From Microstegium vimineum (taxonomy: Eukaryota > Streptophyta > Magnoliopsida > Poales > Poaceae), in NCBI GenBank assembly GCA_022036555.1, contig CM039137.1, positions 23,561,364 through 23,625,363 of the forward strand: a stretch of 64,000 nt of DNA, written 5' to 3'. Below are positions 33,924 through 44,610 of this stretch, piece after piece. The notes under the pieces were generated by a model. That model did no database searches and was not told the origin of the DNA. It was given only the letters and a program-made list of their open reading frames with translations. The translations under genes were made by a program, and so were the position numbers. Position 1 is the first letter of the stretch; the number at the start of each line of letters is the position of its first letter.

Positions 33924-34066
33924 ATTAGGTTGACCTAGGTTACCCATTGGGTCTTCGGCTCTATTGACCCATTTTAGATTTTGAGGCCGGCCCCTATGAC
34001 CCATTGACCTTATTTTTGTGGGTCGTGTCGAATACCCAATGGGTCGACCCGACCCATTCCCATCTT
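33119..34066. mobile_element. foldback transposon with 8-bp target duplication
   Basis: The left terminus TCAAGATGGGAACAGGTCGA and the right terminus TCGACCCGACCCATTCCCAT+CTTGA are inverted repeats. The immediate flanks are GGAGATGA and GGAAATGA, an 8-base duplication with one mismatch, which fits a hAT-type element (inference). Inside are scattered GGGTCGACCC/GACCCATT words, an AT microsatellite and no transposase. The length is about 950 bases. Confidence 0.65.
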
Positions 34067-34159
34067 GAGGAAATGAGCTGCTAAGAAAGATAACGCTTTG
34101 AGATCTTAATAGACGTGATATTATTAGGTTGACAGGCTGCTGGTAGTTCTAACTCACCG

Positions 34160-34709
34160 CCTTTTTTTTTCCACCGACATGCATTTTATTAAGCAGAAGT
34201 AGAAAGTTTATGACATTGCTATGAGCGCTATAGTGATCCATAGATAACCAAAACTCATATACCCCCACCCCCACCTAGCTAGCGTACATGGTTGTGATTA
34301 CAGTAAAACAATTTCGTGTTTGTGTACTGCTGCAACAACTCACGTAGGACGACGAAACGACTCAAGCTTCCCCAAATGCCGGTATCCTTTCGCGCACCAT
34401 AGCGTAATTTCATTTATAATCGGCTCAAGTAGCTGTGTTTAGATCCCTTCAAAATTTTAAATTTTTTGTCACATCACCGTCACATCGAATCTTTGAACGC
34501 ATGCATGTAATATTAAATATAGATAAAAATATAACTAATTACACAGTTCATCTGTAATTTGCGAGACGAATCTTTTAAGTCTAGTTACTTCATAATTAGA
34601 CAATAATTATCACATACAAACGAAAGTGCTACAGTGTCAAAATTCCAAATAATTTTGGATCTAAACGTGGCCTAAGAAGAATAGGGAGTTATTATTAGCT
34701 GTTTCGCAA
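34160..34709 (-). mobile_element. L1-like retroposon tail with short target duplication
   Basis: A T run at 34160-34168 (A-tail on the minus strand), preceded by TCACCG and closed on the other side by TCACCG (about 34709-34714), marks an insertion. The uninterrupted form of this locus is visible in the related sequence at 42340, where AACTCACC runs directly into ATCTTGG. A MITE (34432-34672) lies inside. No coding sequence is visible. Confidence 0.5.
34432..34672. mobile_element. MITE with TGTTTAGATCC termini
   Basis: TGTGTTTAGATCCCTTCAAA at the left and TTTGGATCTAAACGTGGCC at the right are inverted. A second copy in the opposite orientation is at 53886-54128, sharing CTAATTACACAGTTCATCTG and AAACGAAAGTG. 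It has no coding capacity. Confidence 0.8.
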
Positions 34710-34735
34710 TCACCGTCTTGGAAACTATATTATTA

Positions 34736-36216
34736 GGGCAGTCTCAACCCAGAAATCACACCACCAGATAGTTTCTATGTATGCCAAGTCACCTAGACAT
34801 TATTGCTGTTGGAAACCATCCTCTCCCGCCCCGCTAGTTTCTTCCTATCATCTGCATTTACTTTTGCTCTCACATCTTCTCTCTCCTATATCCACTCTAT
34901 CGCTTCTTTCTTCCACATCCTCATTTATCTCCAGAGAAGAAAACGCAACGACATAGCTAGCACTAGAAAGCGTAATCAGTGTCGGTTCAAAATCCCCTAT
35001 CACTGCCGGATTTTGAACCGACACAACGCTTTCAGCAGTGATGAGGTGATCACATCACTGTCGGTTCGTTACGAACCGGCAGTGATGGATGTCCACAACA
35101 AAATCGTGTTTTTAAAATCGAAAAAAAGATTCAAATTCTGGAAGAGGCCATCAGGATGTCCACAACAAGTCGCGCTTTTTTCACATAAAATTCGCGAACG
35201 CGCTCCGGCCGGGGTTCGAAACCGAGACCTCACCCTCGCGCGGTACCTCCTCTACCACTCCACCCATATTCTATACTAAACTAAGTGTAAAATGATTGTT
35301 TGAGCCACTAAACGAATTCAAATGAAAAAGTTGTGAACTACAAAGTTTCATAACTTTTCGAGATCTACAACTTTCATGTACAAAGTTTTTTCATCCGAGT
35401 TCGTTTACAAAAAATTGAATTTCAAATTTGACACATTCAAACGTATTTTCGGCCACTAAATGATTTCAAATGAAAAAGTTGTGAACTACAAAGTTTCATA
35501 ACTTTTCGAGATCTACAACTTTCATGTACAAAGTTTTTCCATCGGAGGTAGTTTAAAAAATTAAAAAAATCAGTGTACAGATACATCAGTGTCGGTTCCA
35601 GCCACGGTGTCGGTTCCAGCCACGAACCGGCACTGAAGCTCATCATCACTGCCGGTTCGTGGCTGGAACCGGCACTCTGTAGAGTTGACTTTTTTATTTT
35701 TCTAAACGACCTCGGATAGAAAAACTTTCTACATAAAAGTCGTAGATCTCGAAAAGTTATGAAACTTTGTAGTTCACAACTTTTTCTTTTGAAATCGTTT
35801 AGTGACCGAAAAATACGTTCGAATGTGTCAAATTTGAAATTCAAATTTTTGTAAACGCCCTCGGATGAAAAAACTTTGTACATGAAAGTTGTAGATCTCG
35901 AAAAGTTATGAAACTTTGTAGTTCACAACTTTTTCATTTGAATTCGTTTAGTGGCTCAAACAATCAACTTCACTGATTTTTCAAATTACGAACCGACAGT
36001 GATGATGACCTTCTTGCCGGTTCGTGGCTGGAACCGGCAGTGAAGATTCATCACTGCCGGTTTTGCCAGACTCGGTAGTGATGGGCCGACACTGATTTGC
36101 ATATCTGTAGTAGTGTAGGAGCTCATGCATGGCGGAGTGCCACCTCAGATTTTTTGCTGACTTGGCAAGCTATTAAATGCTATGAAAACTACTGTGGTTT
36201 CGGATTGGGACTGCCC
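34736..36216. mobile_element. Tourist-like (PIF/Harbinger) MITE split by a CACTA element
   Basis: The termini GGGCAGTCTCAACCC (34736) and its inverted partner GGATTGGGACTGCCC (ending 36216) are flanked on both sides by TTA (34733-34735 and 36217-36219), the PIF/Harbinger target duplication. Without the nested CACTA the MITE is about 320 bases. The related sequence at 42345-42365 has a single TTA and no insertion, that is, an empty site. Confidence 0.85.
34961..36115. mobile_element. non-autonomous CACTA element with large internal foldback
   Basis: It begins CACTAGAAAG and ends CTGTAGTAGTG, with a TAG target duplication on each side (34958-34960 and 36116-36118). Subterminal repeats of the TCACTGCCGGTTCGT / ACGAACCGGCAGTGA type occur at both ends. 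The middle is an inverted repeat: arm 1 about 35285-35560 (itself containing a duplicated AAAGTTGTGAACTACAAAGT unit) and arm 2 about 35700-35965. It encodes no protein. The length is 1155 bases. Confidence 0.9.
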
Positions 36217-36851
36217 TTAAGGACTCTTGCTATTGAGCTCAAAGTCATAATAAACTTTTGACATTTCAGCTCTAAGCGGCAAATAAAATTCGTCGTTTGG
36301 AAATAAATAAACGTCGCCAAAGTGTCTTATGTCGCGGGAGACTAATCTATCAGCCTCTGTGGTGTATCGTAGCTCGATAATTAAACTCAGACGTCAAATA
36401 CTGGGACGATTTTCTTCTTTGTACTGTAACCAGTTTTAAAGATAGTCCGAACTGAAGTTGAAGCTTGAACTGAAATGTACGTACACGATAGCACGGACCA
36501 AATATTCGTGGAAACTACTGCTTGGATCGTTGACAAGTAAAGCCATCAGATTGAACCCGAAACAATGTTACACCTTAGGAAAAAAAACGACATCCGCGTG
36601 GACGTATGCCGCTGGTTTCACCTCGCTCGCGCGTCAAACTTGTGGCGTGGCATGGCGGAGCACTCGTCCCATTAATTGGCTCATCACCATCGCGCGTTGC
36701 CGACCTACTGACCAAAGCATGCAAACCCGCCAGCCGGCGTTTAAGTACGTTATTACAAGTAAGCACACATATGCACACGGTGGACAGACAGGGTAACCAG
36801 TATCTGCAGCTTGCTGCTTGCTTGCTAGTTGCTACAGTACAGCCCAGAGAC

Positions 36852-37990
36852 ATGGCCATGGGGCTGGGGAGGAGCAAGGAGCAGGCGGTGGGAAGCCACG
36901 CGGTGTGGTTCCTCCTGGGCGCGGCGCTGCCCACTGCCCTCCTCTTCTTCCTCGCGTCCGACCGCCTCGGCGAGGGCTTCTCCACCATCTCCAGCAGCTG
37001 GGGGAACCGGCCGGATGCGAATGAGGTAATAATTAAATCGATCTGTTTATGATAAGACATGATGTCTGCTGCAGTCGATCATGCACAGGTACGTACGTAC
37101 AGGTCATGTTCAAGGGACTAGCCGAGCTGCTACCGAAGGTGGCCATGGACGACAGGACAGTGATCATCACGTCGGTGAACGAGGCATGGGCGCAGCCAGG
37201 CTCCCTGCTGGACCTCTACCTAGACAGCTTCAGGAACGGCGAGGACACGGAGCACCTCCTCGCCCACCTCCTCGTGGTCGCGCTCGACGCCCGCGGGTTC
37301 GCCCGCTGCAAGGCCGTGCACCCTCACTGCTACCTCCTCCTCAACGCCACGTCGTCCTCCTCCTCCGTAGTGGACATGAGCTCCGCCAAGCCGTTCATGA
37401 GCCCAGACTACCTTGAGCTCGTCTGGACCAAGCTCGTCTTCCAGACGCGCGTGCTGGAGCTCGGCTACAACTTCCTTTTCACGGACTGCGACATGCTATG
37501 GTTCCGCAACCCGTTCCGGCACTTCCCGGTGTACGCCGACATGAGCTGCTCGTCGGACGACTTCAAGCCGTCGCGGGCGCCGCTAGACAACCCGCTCAAC
37601 ACCGGCCTCTACTACATGAAGGCGACGAACCGGACGGTGGAGGCGATGAAGTACTGGCGGGCGGCGAGGGCGAGGTTCCCGGGGCATCACGACCAGGCGG
37701 TGTTCGTCAGCATCAGGCACGAGCTCGTCGGCAAGCTGCAGCTCAAGATCCAGCCGCTGGATACGGTGTACTACGGAGGCATCTGTGAGTACCATGACGA
37801 CCCGGAGAAGGTCTGCACCATCCACGCCGACTGCTGCGTTGGGCTCGACACCAAGGTGCACGATCTCAAGGCCTTTGCTGCGGACTGGAAGAACTACACC
37901 AGCCTGCCACCGCCGGAGAAGAAGGCTGCTGCTTTCAATTGGACGTACCCGACTAGGTGCCGGGATTCCATTGGTTGGCGTAAGCCTTGA
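36852..37990 (+). CDS. GT77-type glycosyltransferase copy B, two exons, intact
   Basis: The exons are 36852-37025 and 37103-37990, giving 353 residues. The intron is GT-AG (GAG|GTAATA, GTACAG|GTCATG). The start at 36852 (or 36858) is chosen because paralogues begin MGLG. Residues 15-36 form the membrane anchor. The nucleotide-diphospho-sugar transferase domain (PF03407, GT77) follows, with TVIITSVNEAWAQPG, CKAVHPHCYLL, the DxD motif DCDMLWFRNPF at residues 186-188, and a cysteine-rich end (CTIHADCCVGLDTKVHDL). DxD should bind a nucleotide sugar through a metal ion. Acceptor and sugar are unknown; characterised GT77 members transfer arabinose or xylose to cell-wall glycoproteins or pectin. Unlike copies A, C and D it has no intron before the DxD motif. 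No TATA box is obvious upstream. Confidence 0.93.
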
Positions 37991-38070
37991 CTTGAGAAGC
38001 GCAATCCCAAGTTGTGAAACAGGAGGGGCATATATACCCCTACTTGCAAATTAAATTCAAAAGATGATTA

Positions 38071-38502
38071 TTGACCCTGTTTGGATCCCAGGGCTAGAAC
38101 TAGATTTTGCTAGTTTGCACCCAACTAGCCTAAAAGTATCAAACATGAGAGCTAGTTTGGGCTACACCCAAAAAAACTGCTCCTCGTAGAGGTGATTATT
38201 TGGGCTAGTTTGGGCTGGTTGTGGTGGAACGTGAGACCCACCTCATATGCAACTACAAAAAATGTTATAACTCACAAATCAAACATCCAAATAAAATTTC
38301 TGATTACACCATTGAATTCGTTACAATAAATACTTTAAAACTAGCTCTCACATGGATATATTTGGATGGTTTATAAAAATAATTTATTTATCAAATTAGC
38401 TCAAACTAGCTTTGGATCTAACCATCTTCTTAGCTAGAGCTAGTTTACAAACTAACTCTAACCTCTAGCTCTAGCCAAGCTAGTATGATCCAAACATGGC
38501 AA
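38071..38502. mobile_element. MITE with CCCTGTTTGGATCC termini
   Basis: CCCTGTTTGGATCCCAGGGC at the left and TATGATCCAAACATGG at the right are inverted. CTAGAACTAG and CTAGCTCTAG words recur inside. It lies 80 bases downstream of GT77 copy B, so it may provide part of that gene's 3' end. Confidence 0.7.
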
Positions 38503-39198
38503 TTGTACAGATACAGCAAGGGAGGAGCTAGCTGAGAAGCTCAAGAAGCAAAGAAAGAGAGGGAGAAAATGAGCCAAGCTAGGGAGATTATATAAGATTG
38601 TTTAACCATAATGAGATTCTAGGGAAGTAACTTTTTCTGGCTCGCAGAAGTAGGAGCGAAAATTCTTCCTTGAAAAAACTATTTGACGCTTCCAGAGAGG
38701 GCCCATGATGATCAAAGACAAAGATAAGTCCATTCCGTGCCCCACATTTTTTCAAAGAACAAAAGGGGGGCTGCAGCTGGACTCTGAAACTTTCAAAAGC
38801 TTGGACAATAGTCCAATTCTGGTTAACCTGGACAGGCGGAGGCAAACGATGAGTGCACAATTAGGTGGCTCAAGGACTCCTCAATTGAGTTGAGACACAA
38901 TTAGTTAACCTTCGGTCCTTGCTGATATTGGCCATTTGGGGAGAGAAAAGGTGAAGAGTCGGAGGTTGACAACGAGGGTAGTTTAGATATTTTTCTCACC
39001 TTCTCTCTCACCAAACCAAAGAAATAAATAAAAATATTTAATACAATGTCCACCAGTAAATAACTATGAATTTGTAATGGTATTGGACAAAGACTTGTCG
39101 TTGCGGTCTTGCAGTGTCCTCTAGCAAAATTTGTCTTTTTTCTTTTTTTCCCCACTCTATACTATGTTCCCTGGTGCTTCTATTCTGTTTAAAAAAAA
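38503..39198. other. stretch without recognised genes
   Basis: Short frames on both strands (for example minus 38588-38860) match no family I know. No repeat structure is obvious. Confidence 0.5.
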
Positions 39199-39214
39199 AC
39201 ATGCATGGTGGGTT

Positions 39215-40072
39215 TTTTTTCGACGAAAGAAGAATTATATTATATAATAGCTGGGTACATCAACATATTACAAGCACTCTGGATTACACTAGATATATCC
39301 AGAAACTGATTTTCATCTAAAATATACCCACACTGTGAAAAGCTCCAAATCTCAAAACCAAACATTTTTGACGCTTCGTATAGATGATCGCACATGCAAA
39401 TACTCGGCACCATCAATAGCGGCAAGCCTGAGAACAGATGCCCAAAAGACGGCCAACATTCTTGTAGGTGGAAAGGTGGAATTGATGATCTTTTTCTTCT
39501 TGCTGGTGTCTTCCTTCTTCTTCTTTCTGCCACCGAAGAAAGAGAAAGACTGATCTGAAGGATATTCTTCCTAGTCTTTTATTGTGGCCAGATCTAACCA
39601 CAACAAAACGAAGAAAAGACCGGAGAAAATTATTCCATGGCGGCGACATCATCTCCGCCTTGATGCCACCGTCCGGAAACAAAGATCTCCATGTCGTCAT
39701 GTCGATGAAGATGGTGACACCAAAGTTGTCTCCCTCGTCTTCAACGAAGCCGTCATAGAGAAAACGATTTCACCATTCTCCTTCACCATTGCCGGAGAAG
39801 AGAAAAATGAGGAGATAAAACTCCAATACCAAAAACTTTGGCATGAAGAAACCTAACCCTAAGGACTCGATCTATTGGAGAAACTTATTAAAAACGATGG
39901 ATCCTCGTTCCCTTCAGCTCCCGGCGAGATGCCGAAGGGGAAGGGAGGGGGATAGAGGGGACGGGCGGTGGCGACGGCGGCGGCCCTGTGCAAGACTTTT
40001 TTAGTTTGCCCTTTGATGGTCTGTTTGGCTATTACGCATCTTGCTGTCAGGCCAGCAGAGATACGCACGACC
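39215..40072 (-). mobile_element. retroposed LINE-like insertion with 16-bp target duplication
   Basis: ACATGCATGGTGGGTT occurs at 39199-39214 and again at 40073-40088. Directly inside the left copy is a T run followed by CGACGAAAGAAGAATTATAT, which on the minus strand is the AATTCTTCTTTCGTCG-A(n) end common to grass L1 elements. The body (about 860 bases) has no recognisable pol domain, so it is a heavily 5'-truncated LINE or a LINE-mobilised transcript. It sits in the 3' region of an F-box relic. Confidence 0.75.
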
Positions 40073-40146
40073 ACATGCATGGTGGGTTGGGATGCACGGT
40101 GAATATTTAATCATGCAAGCTGAAGAAGGATGACGTGTGACCTGAA

Positions 40147-40505
40147 CTTGTTAATCATGATTCATGAGAGCGCTTCAATAGAAGAACCCGGGAAGACAAA
40201 TCGGAGTCATGGCATGGCATTGATAGCTTAAGGTAGGGTCCATGGTCGCCTTCCATTTCCAAGCATCTGCTGCGTCAACAATGGTAAGATATCTCATGCC
40301 CAACCTGGTTTCATTATCTAAAACAAAATATTCCAGAAATGTGCCTTTTCCATCATCTGCCCTCGTGTTTTTGACGTATCAGCGGAAGAAGTTAGCGACC
40401 TTATACTTGCCAGTACAATAACTCGACGCCTGTACACCTCTTCTCTAAGATGAGCTCGGCAACCTTGCTTTGCCCGGGCTGGAAACTGTAGAAATTGACC
40501 GGAGA
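40147..40505 (-). pseudogene. F-box protein gene relic (part of exon 1 joined to exon 2)
   Basis: The minus strand from 40505 matches exon 1 of the F-box gene at 52604-53140 (FYSFxPGQSKVAELILEK) for about 65 bases. It then jumps to a segment typical of F-box-associated domains: KYKVANFFR, an in-frame TGA, TFLEYFVLDNETRLGMRYL, DAWKWKATMDP and MTPICLPGFFY, followed by a TGA at 40146-40148 where Trp is expected. The intervening half of exon 1 is deleted. The result is non-functional. It indicates what exon 2 of this family looked like. Confidence 0.7.
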
Positions 40506-40527
40506 CTGGGCCAGGCGAGACCTCAGT

Positions 40528-40752
40528 TTCAAATTATAATTCATTTGATTTTTTTTATCTTAAATTTGACCACTCATCCTATTCAAAAAATTTGTACAAC
40601 ATAGTTAAATTTAAGTTCTTCTTATAGACCATTCATTAAATAAATAAGTCATAACAAAATAAATGATATTTTGCACAAAAATTTAAATAAGATGAGTGGT
40701 TAAATTTGGGAAAAAAAAAGTCAAACGAACTATAATTTGAAATGGAGGGAGT
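40528..40752. mobile_element. Stowaway-like MITE
   Basis: Inverted ends AGTTTCAAATTATAATTCAT and ACTATAATTTGAAATGGAGG+GAGTAT, with TTTGACCACTCATCCTATTC and its complement inside. Same family as 12583-12823. Confidence 0.75.
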
Positions 40753-40894
40753 ATAAAATAATTTATTTATTTAATTAGCTGCTTTGAGATTCATGTAGTT
40801 TTTTTAAAAAAAAGTACCAGAGCGGTTCCCTATCTTAAAAAACTTGGTCTGTTTTTTTTTTAAAAAAAAAGTCAAAATGCCGACTAAGATTACA

Positions 40895-41241
40895 CTCCCT
40901 CCATATCAAATTATAAGACATCTAAAGAATCTTGGAGAGTTAAAATATCTTTACAATTATATGATAATATAATTATATTTATAATGATATAAGTATTATT
41001 ATTTTTTTTATCCATTATATTTTTATAATATGCTTATTTGATATCATATAAGTATCATTAATTTTTTTATCATTATAGTTTGACTAAATTTATATGATAA
41101 TATAATTATATTTATAATGTCATATAAGTATCATTAATTTTTTTATCTATTATATTTTTATAATATGCTTATTTAATATCATAAATCTTTATAATTATTG
41201 GTCAAATTTGAGATGTTTTGGCTCCCCAAGATAGAGGGAGT
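40895..41241. mobile_element. MITE with internal duplication
   Basis: CACTCCCTCCATATCAAATT and GAATCTTGGAGAG at the left are mirrored by GGCTCCCCAAGATAGAGGGA at the right. An internal segment of about 110 bases containing ATAATATAATTATATTTATAAT and GTATCATTAATTTTTTTATC is duplicated, making this copy longer than its relatives. Confidence 0.7.
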
Positions 41242-41348
41242 ATGTTTGATTTGTTTCATGCTGATGTGCTGGGCAGGGCTCCAGAAGCTAGAGGTCGCAG
41301 TGCAGATGGAACACGGAGTGATGGTCTTGAAGTCTGTGGCCTGCTTGC

Positions 41349-42276
41349 ACTTTCACCAACATGCTCAGAAGATGGAAGGAGGCAGTGCTCTAGCGATCAT
41401 TGGCACTGAAGCTCTTCAGTAATCTCCCTGATGTGAAGACCTTGCATCACTGGCCAGCGTGCCACCTCAGCCACTCATGGCCTGCAAAAAGTAGAAGTGT
41501 CCATAGTTGTTGCTAGCTGTGTTGGTTCTGAATCTTGGGAGTTTGGCTGATTTGTCTGTGATTTTGTTGGCGGTCGTTGTGGTGGTTTTCCAGGCTGAGC
41601 CATGGTGAGAACTAGGGATGGGCTTTGTTAAACTCTGAAGCATAGAACTCTTGTAATTTCATTTCATTATCCATCAGTAATGAATTTCGGTTCGTCCATA
41701 GTGAAAACTGAAAAGTGAAAACAAAAGGTTCTCAGAGCTACAATGTAGAATTGCATATTCCAATTAATGCCTAAAGATAAGATGTTATCGCAGTAGAAAG
41801 TAGAAACACAAGAGCAACCCAGTCGGCTTGCTGATTTGCCAAAAGACATCTCTGATGATTTGTTTATCTCAAAAACATTTCAGACCTGCAAGTAGAATGA
41901 ATGATTCGTCAAAAGACATTTCCAGTTGTTTGTTTATCTCAAAACATTTCACATACCTGCAAGTAGAATGGCCTTTCATGATAATAGCTCGACAAGAAAA
42001 TTAGCGTAGTGATTGGAATGATAATACCAAATGACGTATGTGCATTATTTTCATCAACAGCATCAGTATAGCCCTGGTTTAGAGCCATACAAATGAGATA
42101 GAGGTAGAGTTAGGAGTATCTTGCATACCTGGTTGGTGTCCGAAAATTAGCCCGCATACAGTAGTAGAATAGATCAGATGAATAATACGTTTTGGTCCAC
42201 CGTTTGTCCCCAAGGGATGTCACAAGTATACACAATGATTTGATGATACTGAATGCAAACAATCAACATATAATAA
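41349..42276 (+). repeat. direct repeat A, copy 1
   Basis: This stretch matches 51526-52467 over about 930 bases in the same orientation (CAGTGCTCTAGCGATCATTG, GATGTGAAGACCTTGCATCA, GTAGTAGAATAGATCAGATG). No protein was recognised in it. In copy 2 the repeat lies immediately beside the F-box exon and in copy 1 about 850 bases beyond the F-box relic, so both repeats belong to a duplicated F-box locus. Confidence 0.85.
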
Positions 42277-42306
42277 AAGTGTGAGTCTTTGTTTTTTTTT
42301 AAAAAG

Positions 42307-42395
42307 GTCGACATGTTGCTTCTAGTTTTAACTCACCATCTTGGAACGCTATTATTAGCACTCTTGTTATTGAGCTCAAAATCACAATAAAGTCA
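42307..42395 (+). repeat. sequence related to the GT77 copy B upstream region
   Basis: GTTCTAACTCACC ... ATCTTGGAA ... CTATTATTA ... GACTCTTGCTATTGAGCTCA of the copy B flank (34130-34735 and 36217-36262) is present here in compact form, without the L1-like tail and without the Tourist/CACTA insertion. It is a small remnant of another duplicated flank. Confidence 0.7.
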
Positions 42396-42719
42396 ATACT
42401 TTTTCTAATCAAAATGAATGAATTGGACATGCCACCCAATTGAAGTTCTCGACTTAGACACAAGTAAGTGTTTGTATTTAGGGTTTATGGTTATTTTAGG
42501 ATTCTTCTTTAACAACAATATAAGACTATAATAATAACTTCATCGATCTCAAAATATGTTTGCATCAGCACTATAAGAAGATATGTGTCTAGTTCATGTA
42601 CGTGGATATGTTTTTGAGATTTTAGAAACCTACAAATAACACTATCTGCCAAATTTAAGAAACGACCTTGTATATCTCTATCTCAACAACTAAAACTAAA
42701 ACATAAATAAGGGAATCGT

Positions 42720-44300
42720 CAACCCACGGTTTCGCACGCTCGCTAGCTCCCAGACCCTCCCGGCACTATCGCTCGCTCGCCCGCTCCATCGCTCGCCGGG
42801 AGCTTCCCACACGAGCTAATCCCCGTCCTGCGCTTGTGTCCGTGGAAGGCGGAACCGCCGCCCCACGACGCTCATCTTGCCCCCACGGCCTGCGCATGAC
42901 GCAAGTTCCTTCACTCCCGCACGCACAACCGCTGCATCGCCTCTGCTCCGAAGCCTTTGTTCATTGGGGAAGCGGCGACCGCGGGATCCCGTGCGATAAG
43001 AAAGAGGCAGCAGCGACGGCGCGGAGCATCTGGAGAACTGGAGAATGCGGGCCGAGACCACACGGGCTCTCGTGCGCTAAGAAAGAGGCAGCGGCGACGA
43101 CGCGGCCGTGGTACCGGCATCCACAGCAGCAGAGACGGCGCGGCGTCCGGTGGTGAATGCAGGCGCGGCATCCCGGAAGGGAGTCAAGCGACTCGACATC
43201 AAGGTTTGAGTGTTTGACCCCTCCTCGACTCCTGACTGTTCCATTTTCGTTGCCTGCTGCAACTGCTCGAGGGATGCTCTCGTACTGTTTGATGAAATGT
43301 CTCCTAAGCCATCGCAACCTTATATGCTGCCCCTGCCCTGCCCGGCTGCCCCATTGATGGCTTGCACATCTCTCTTCAGGAACTCAGGTTTAGAATCTAA
43401 ATTTGTCCTGACTTTGTTTGTTGTCAATTTGAAGGCAATAATTTAAAGGAATCCCAACTGTACCCAGTTTTTTGTTCATGTTTGTACAGACACCTGTCTC
43501 CAAATAATTTTTTTCCTTGCTAGCATGTTGCGTCATCATCTCCTATCTATTCTGCGCGTAGTCACCTAGAAGCTGTAGGAAACCTTTAACACCACGCCAA
43601 GCACGCTAAGAAGGTTAGTTTGAATGGGAACCCTGGTCACACAATCGCTGCAGTGAAGTACAATTAGTTTCTGTGGGAAAATGCAAAGAAACCTCTTCTC
43701 ACTCTCAGTGCTCATATTTAATTACATGATTTTTGTAACCTTTCGCTGAACTAGCCTAATTTTAAATTAAAGTCTTCAGTTTATTTTCTGTGATAGGTAA
43801 TCAATCTTGTAGTGTGTGGATCATCATTCAAATTGGTTATGTGGTAAAATTGTTATTATGCTCACATGTTATATTTGCTTTGTTTGTTCTTGAATCAGGG
43901 ATAGAAAGAGTTGTGAATAGCAAGAGTTCTGAATGTTGATGTGTGCCGTCCTTGATAAGATTGAGTTAATGTATTCTCCAATTTTTAATTTGTACAGACG
44001 ACTCTAAAGAAATACAGGTGCACACTATTTTTTGTTCACACATGTATTTATGCTTTCATCAAAAATAGTTTTTGTTTAATCTCTATGATTCTTTTACTAA
44101 AGGAAATGACCATGGTACTAGATGACTTATGCAATTTTATCTCTACAGCTAAACTGAACAGCAAGGCAATTGACAATTTCAGAGCCTGAACAGCAAGGAA
44201 ATGACCATGGTACTAGATGACTTACAGCCACCACGCAGCAGACATCGAGGAGGAAGGGAGTCTAGGAGAGCCGGATTTCAGGTTGTTTTTGCTCGCCTCC
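42720..44300. other. GC-rich leader-like and intron-like fragments, no gene called
   Basis: From 42740 to 43200 the sequence is rich in CGCTCGC and AAGAAAGAGGCAGC words, the latter duplicated (42999-43012 and 43079-43092). The rest is AT-rich with a small direct repeat (GGAAATGACCATGGTACTAG at 44102 and 44198). Splice-like signals are present but no coherent protein was found. It probably belongs, with the FtsZ exon, to a gene-capturing element whose ends I could not locate. Confidence 0.4.
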
Positions 44301-44610
44301 CCCTCCCTAGCAGACCTTAGGCCAATGAAATTCCCCATCCAGTCTCTCTACTTTATACTTGAGGTTTCCCTTAACCATCGTCCAAATCTTCACTTATATT
44401 TATTTATGCCTCATGCTGCACTACAATTAATTACAAAATGAAGTGGGCAGGACAACAATAAATTACAATGTCTTATTATTCTTATGCTCCTATTCCTGTA
44501 ATACTCCAACCCATTCAATCTCCTGTAGAAACAGAGCCTCATGCCTCGAAGTTTTGATACATAAAATAATTTTGACCACAAAGTAGAAACAATGTTATTC
44601 CATGACATAC

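Noticed and set aside
36606..37052. Longer N-terminal extension of GT77 copy B starting at 36606
   Set aside because: The frame is open upstream, but paralogues start at the MGLG position and the extension has no anchor or homology; 36852 or 36858 is the better start.
43000..43320. Possible gene at the GC-rich AAGAAAGAGGCAGC duplication
   Set aside because: Overlapping frames on both strands have similar length, none has a domain, and the duplicated word explains the apparent periodicity.
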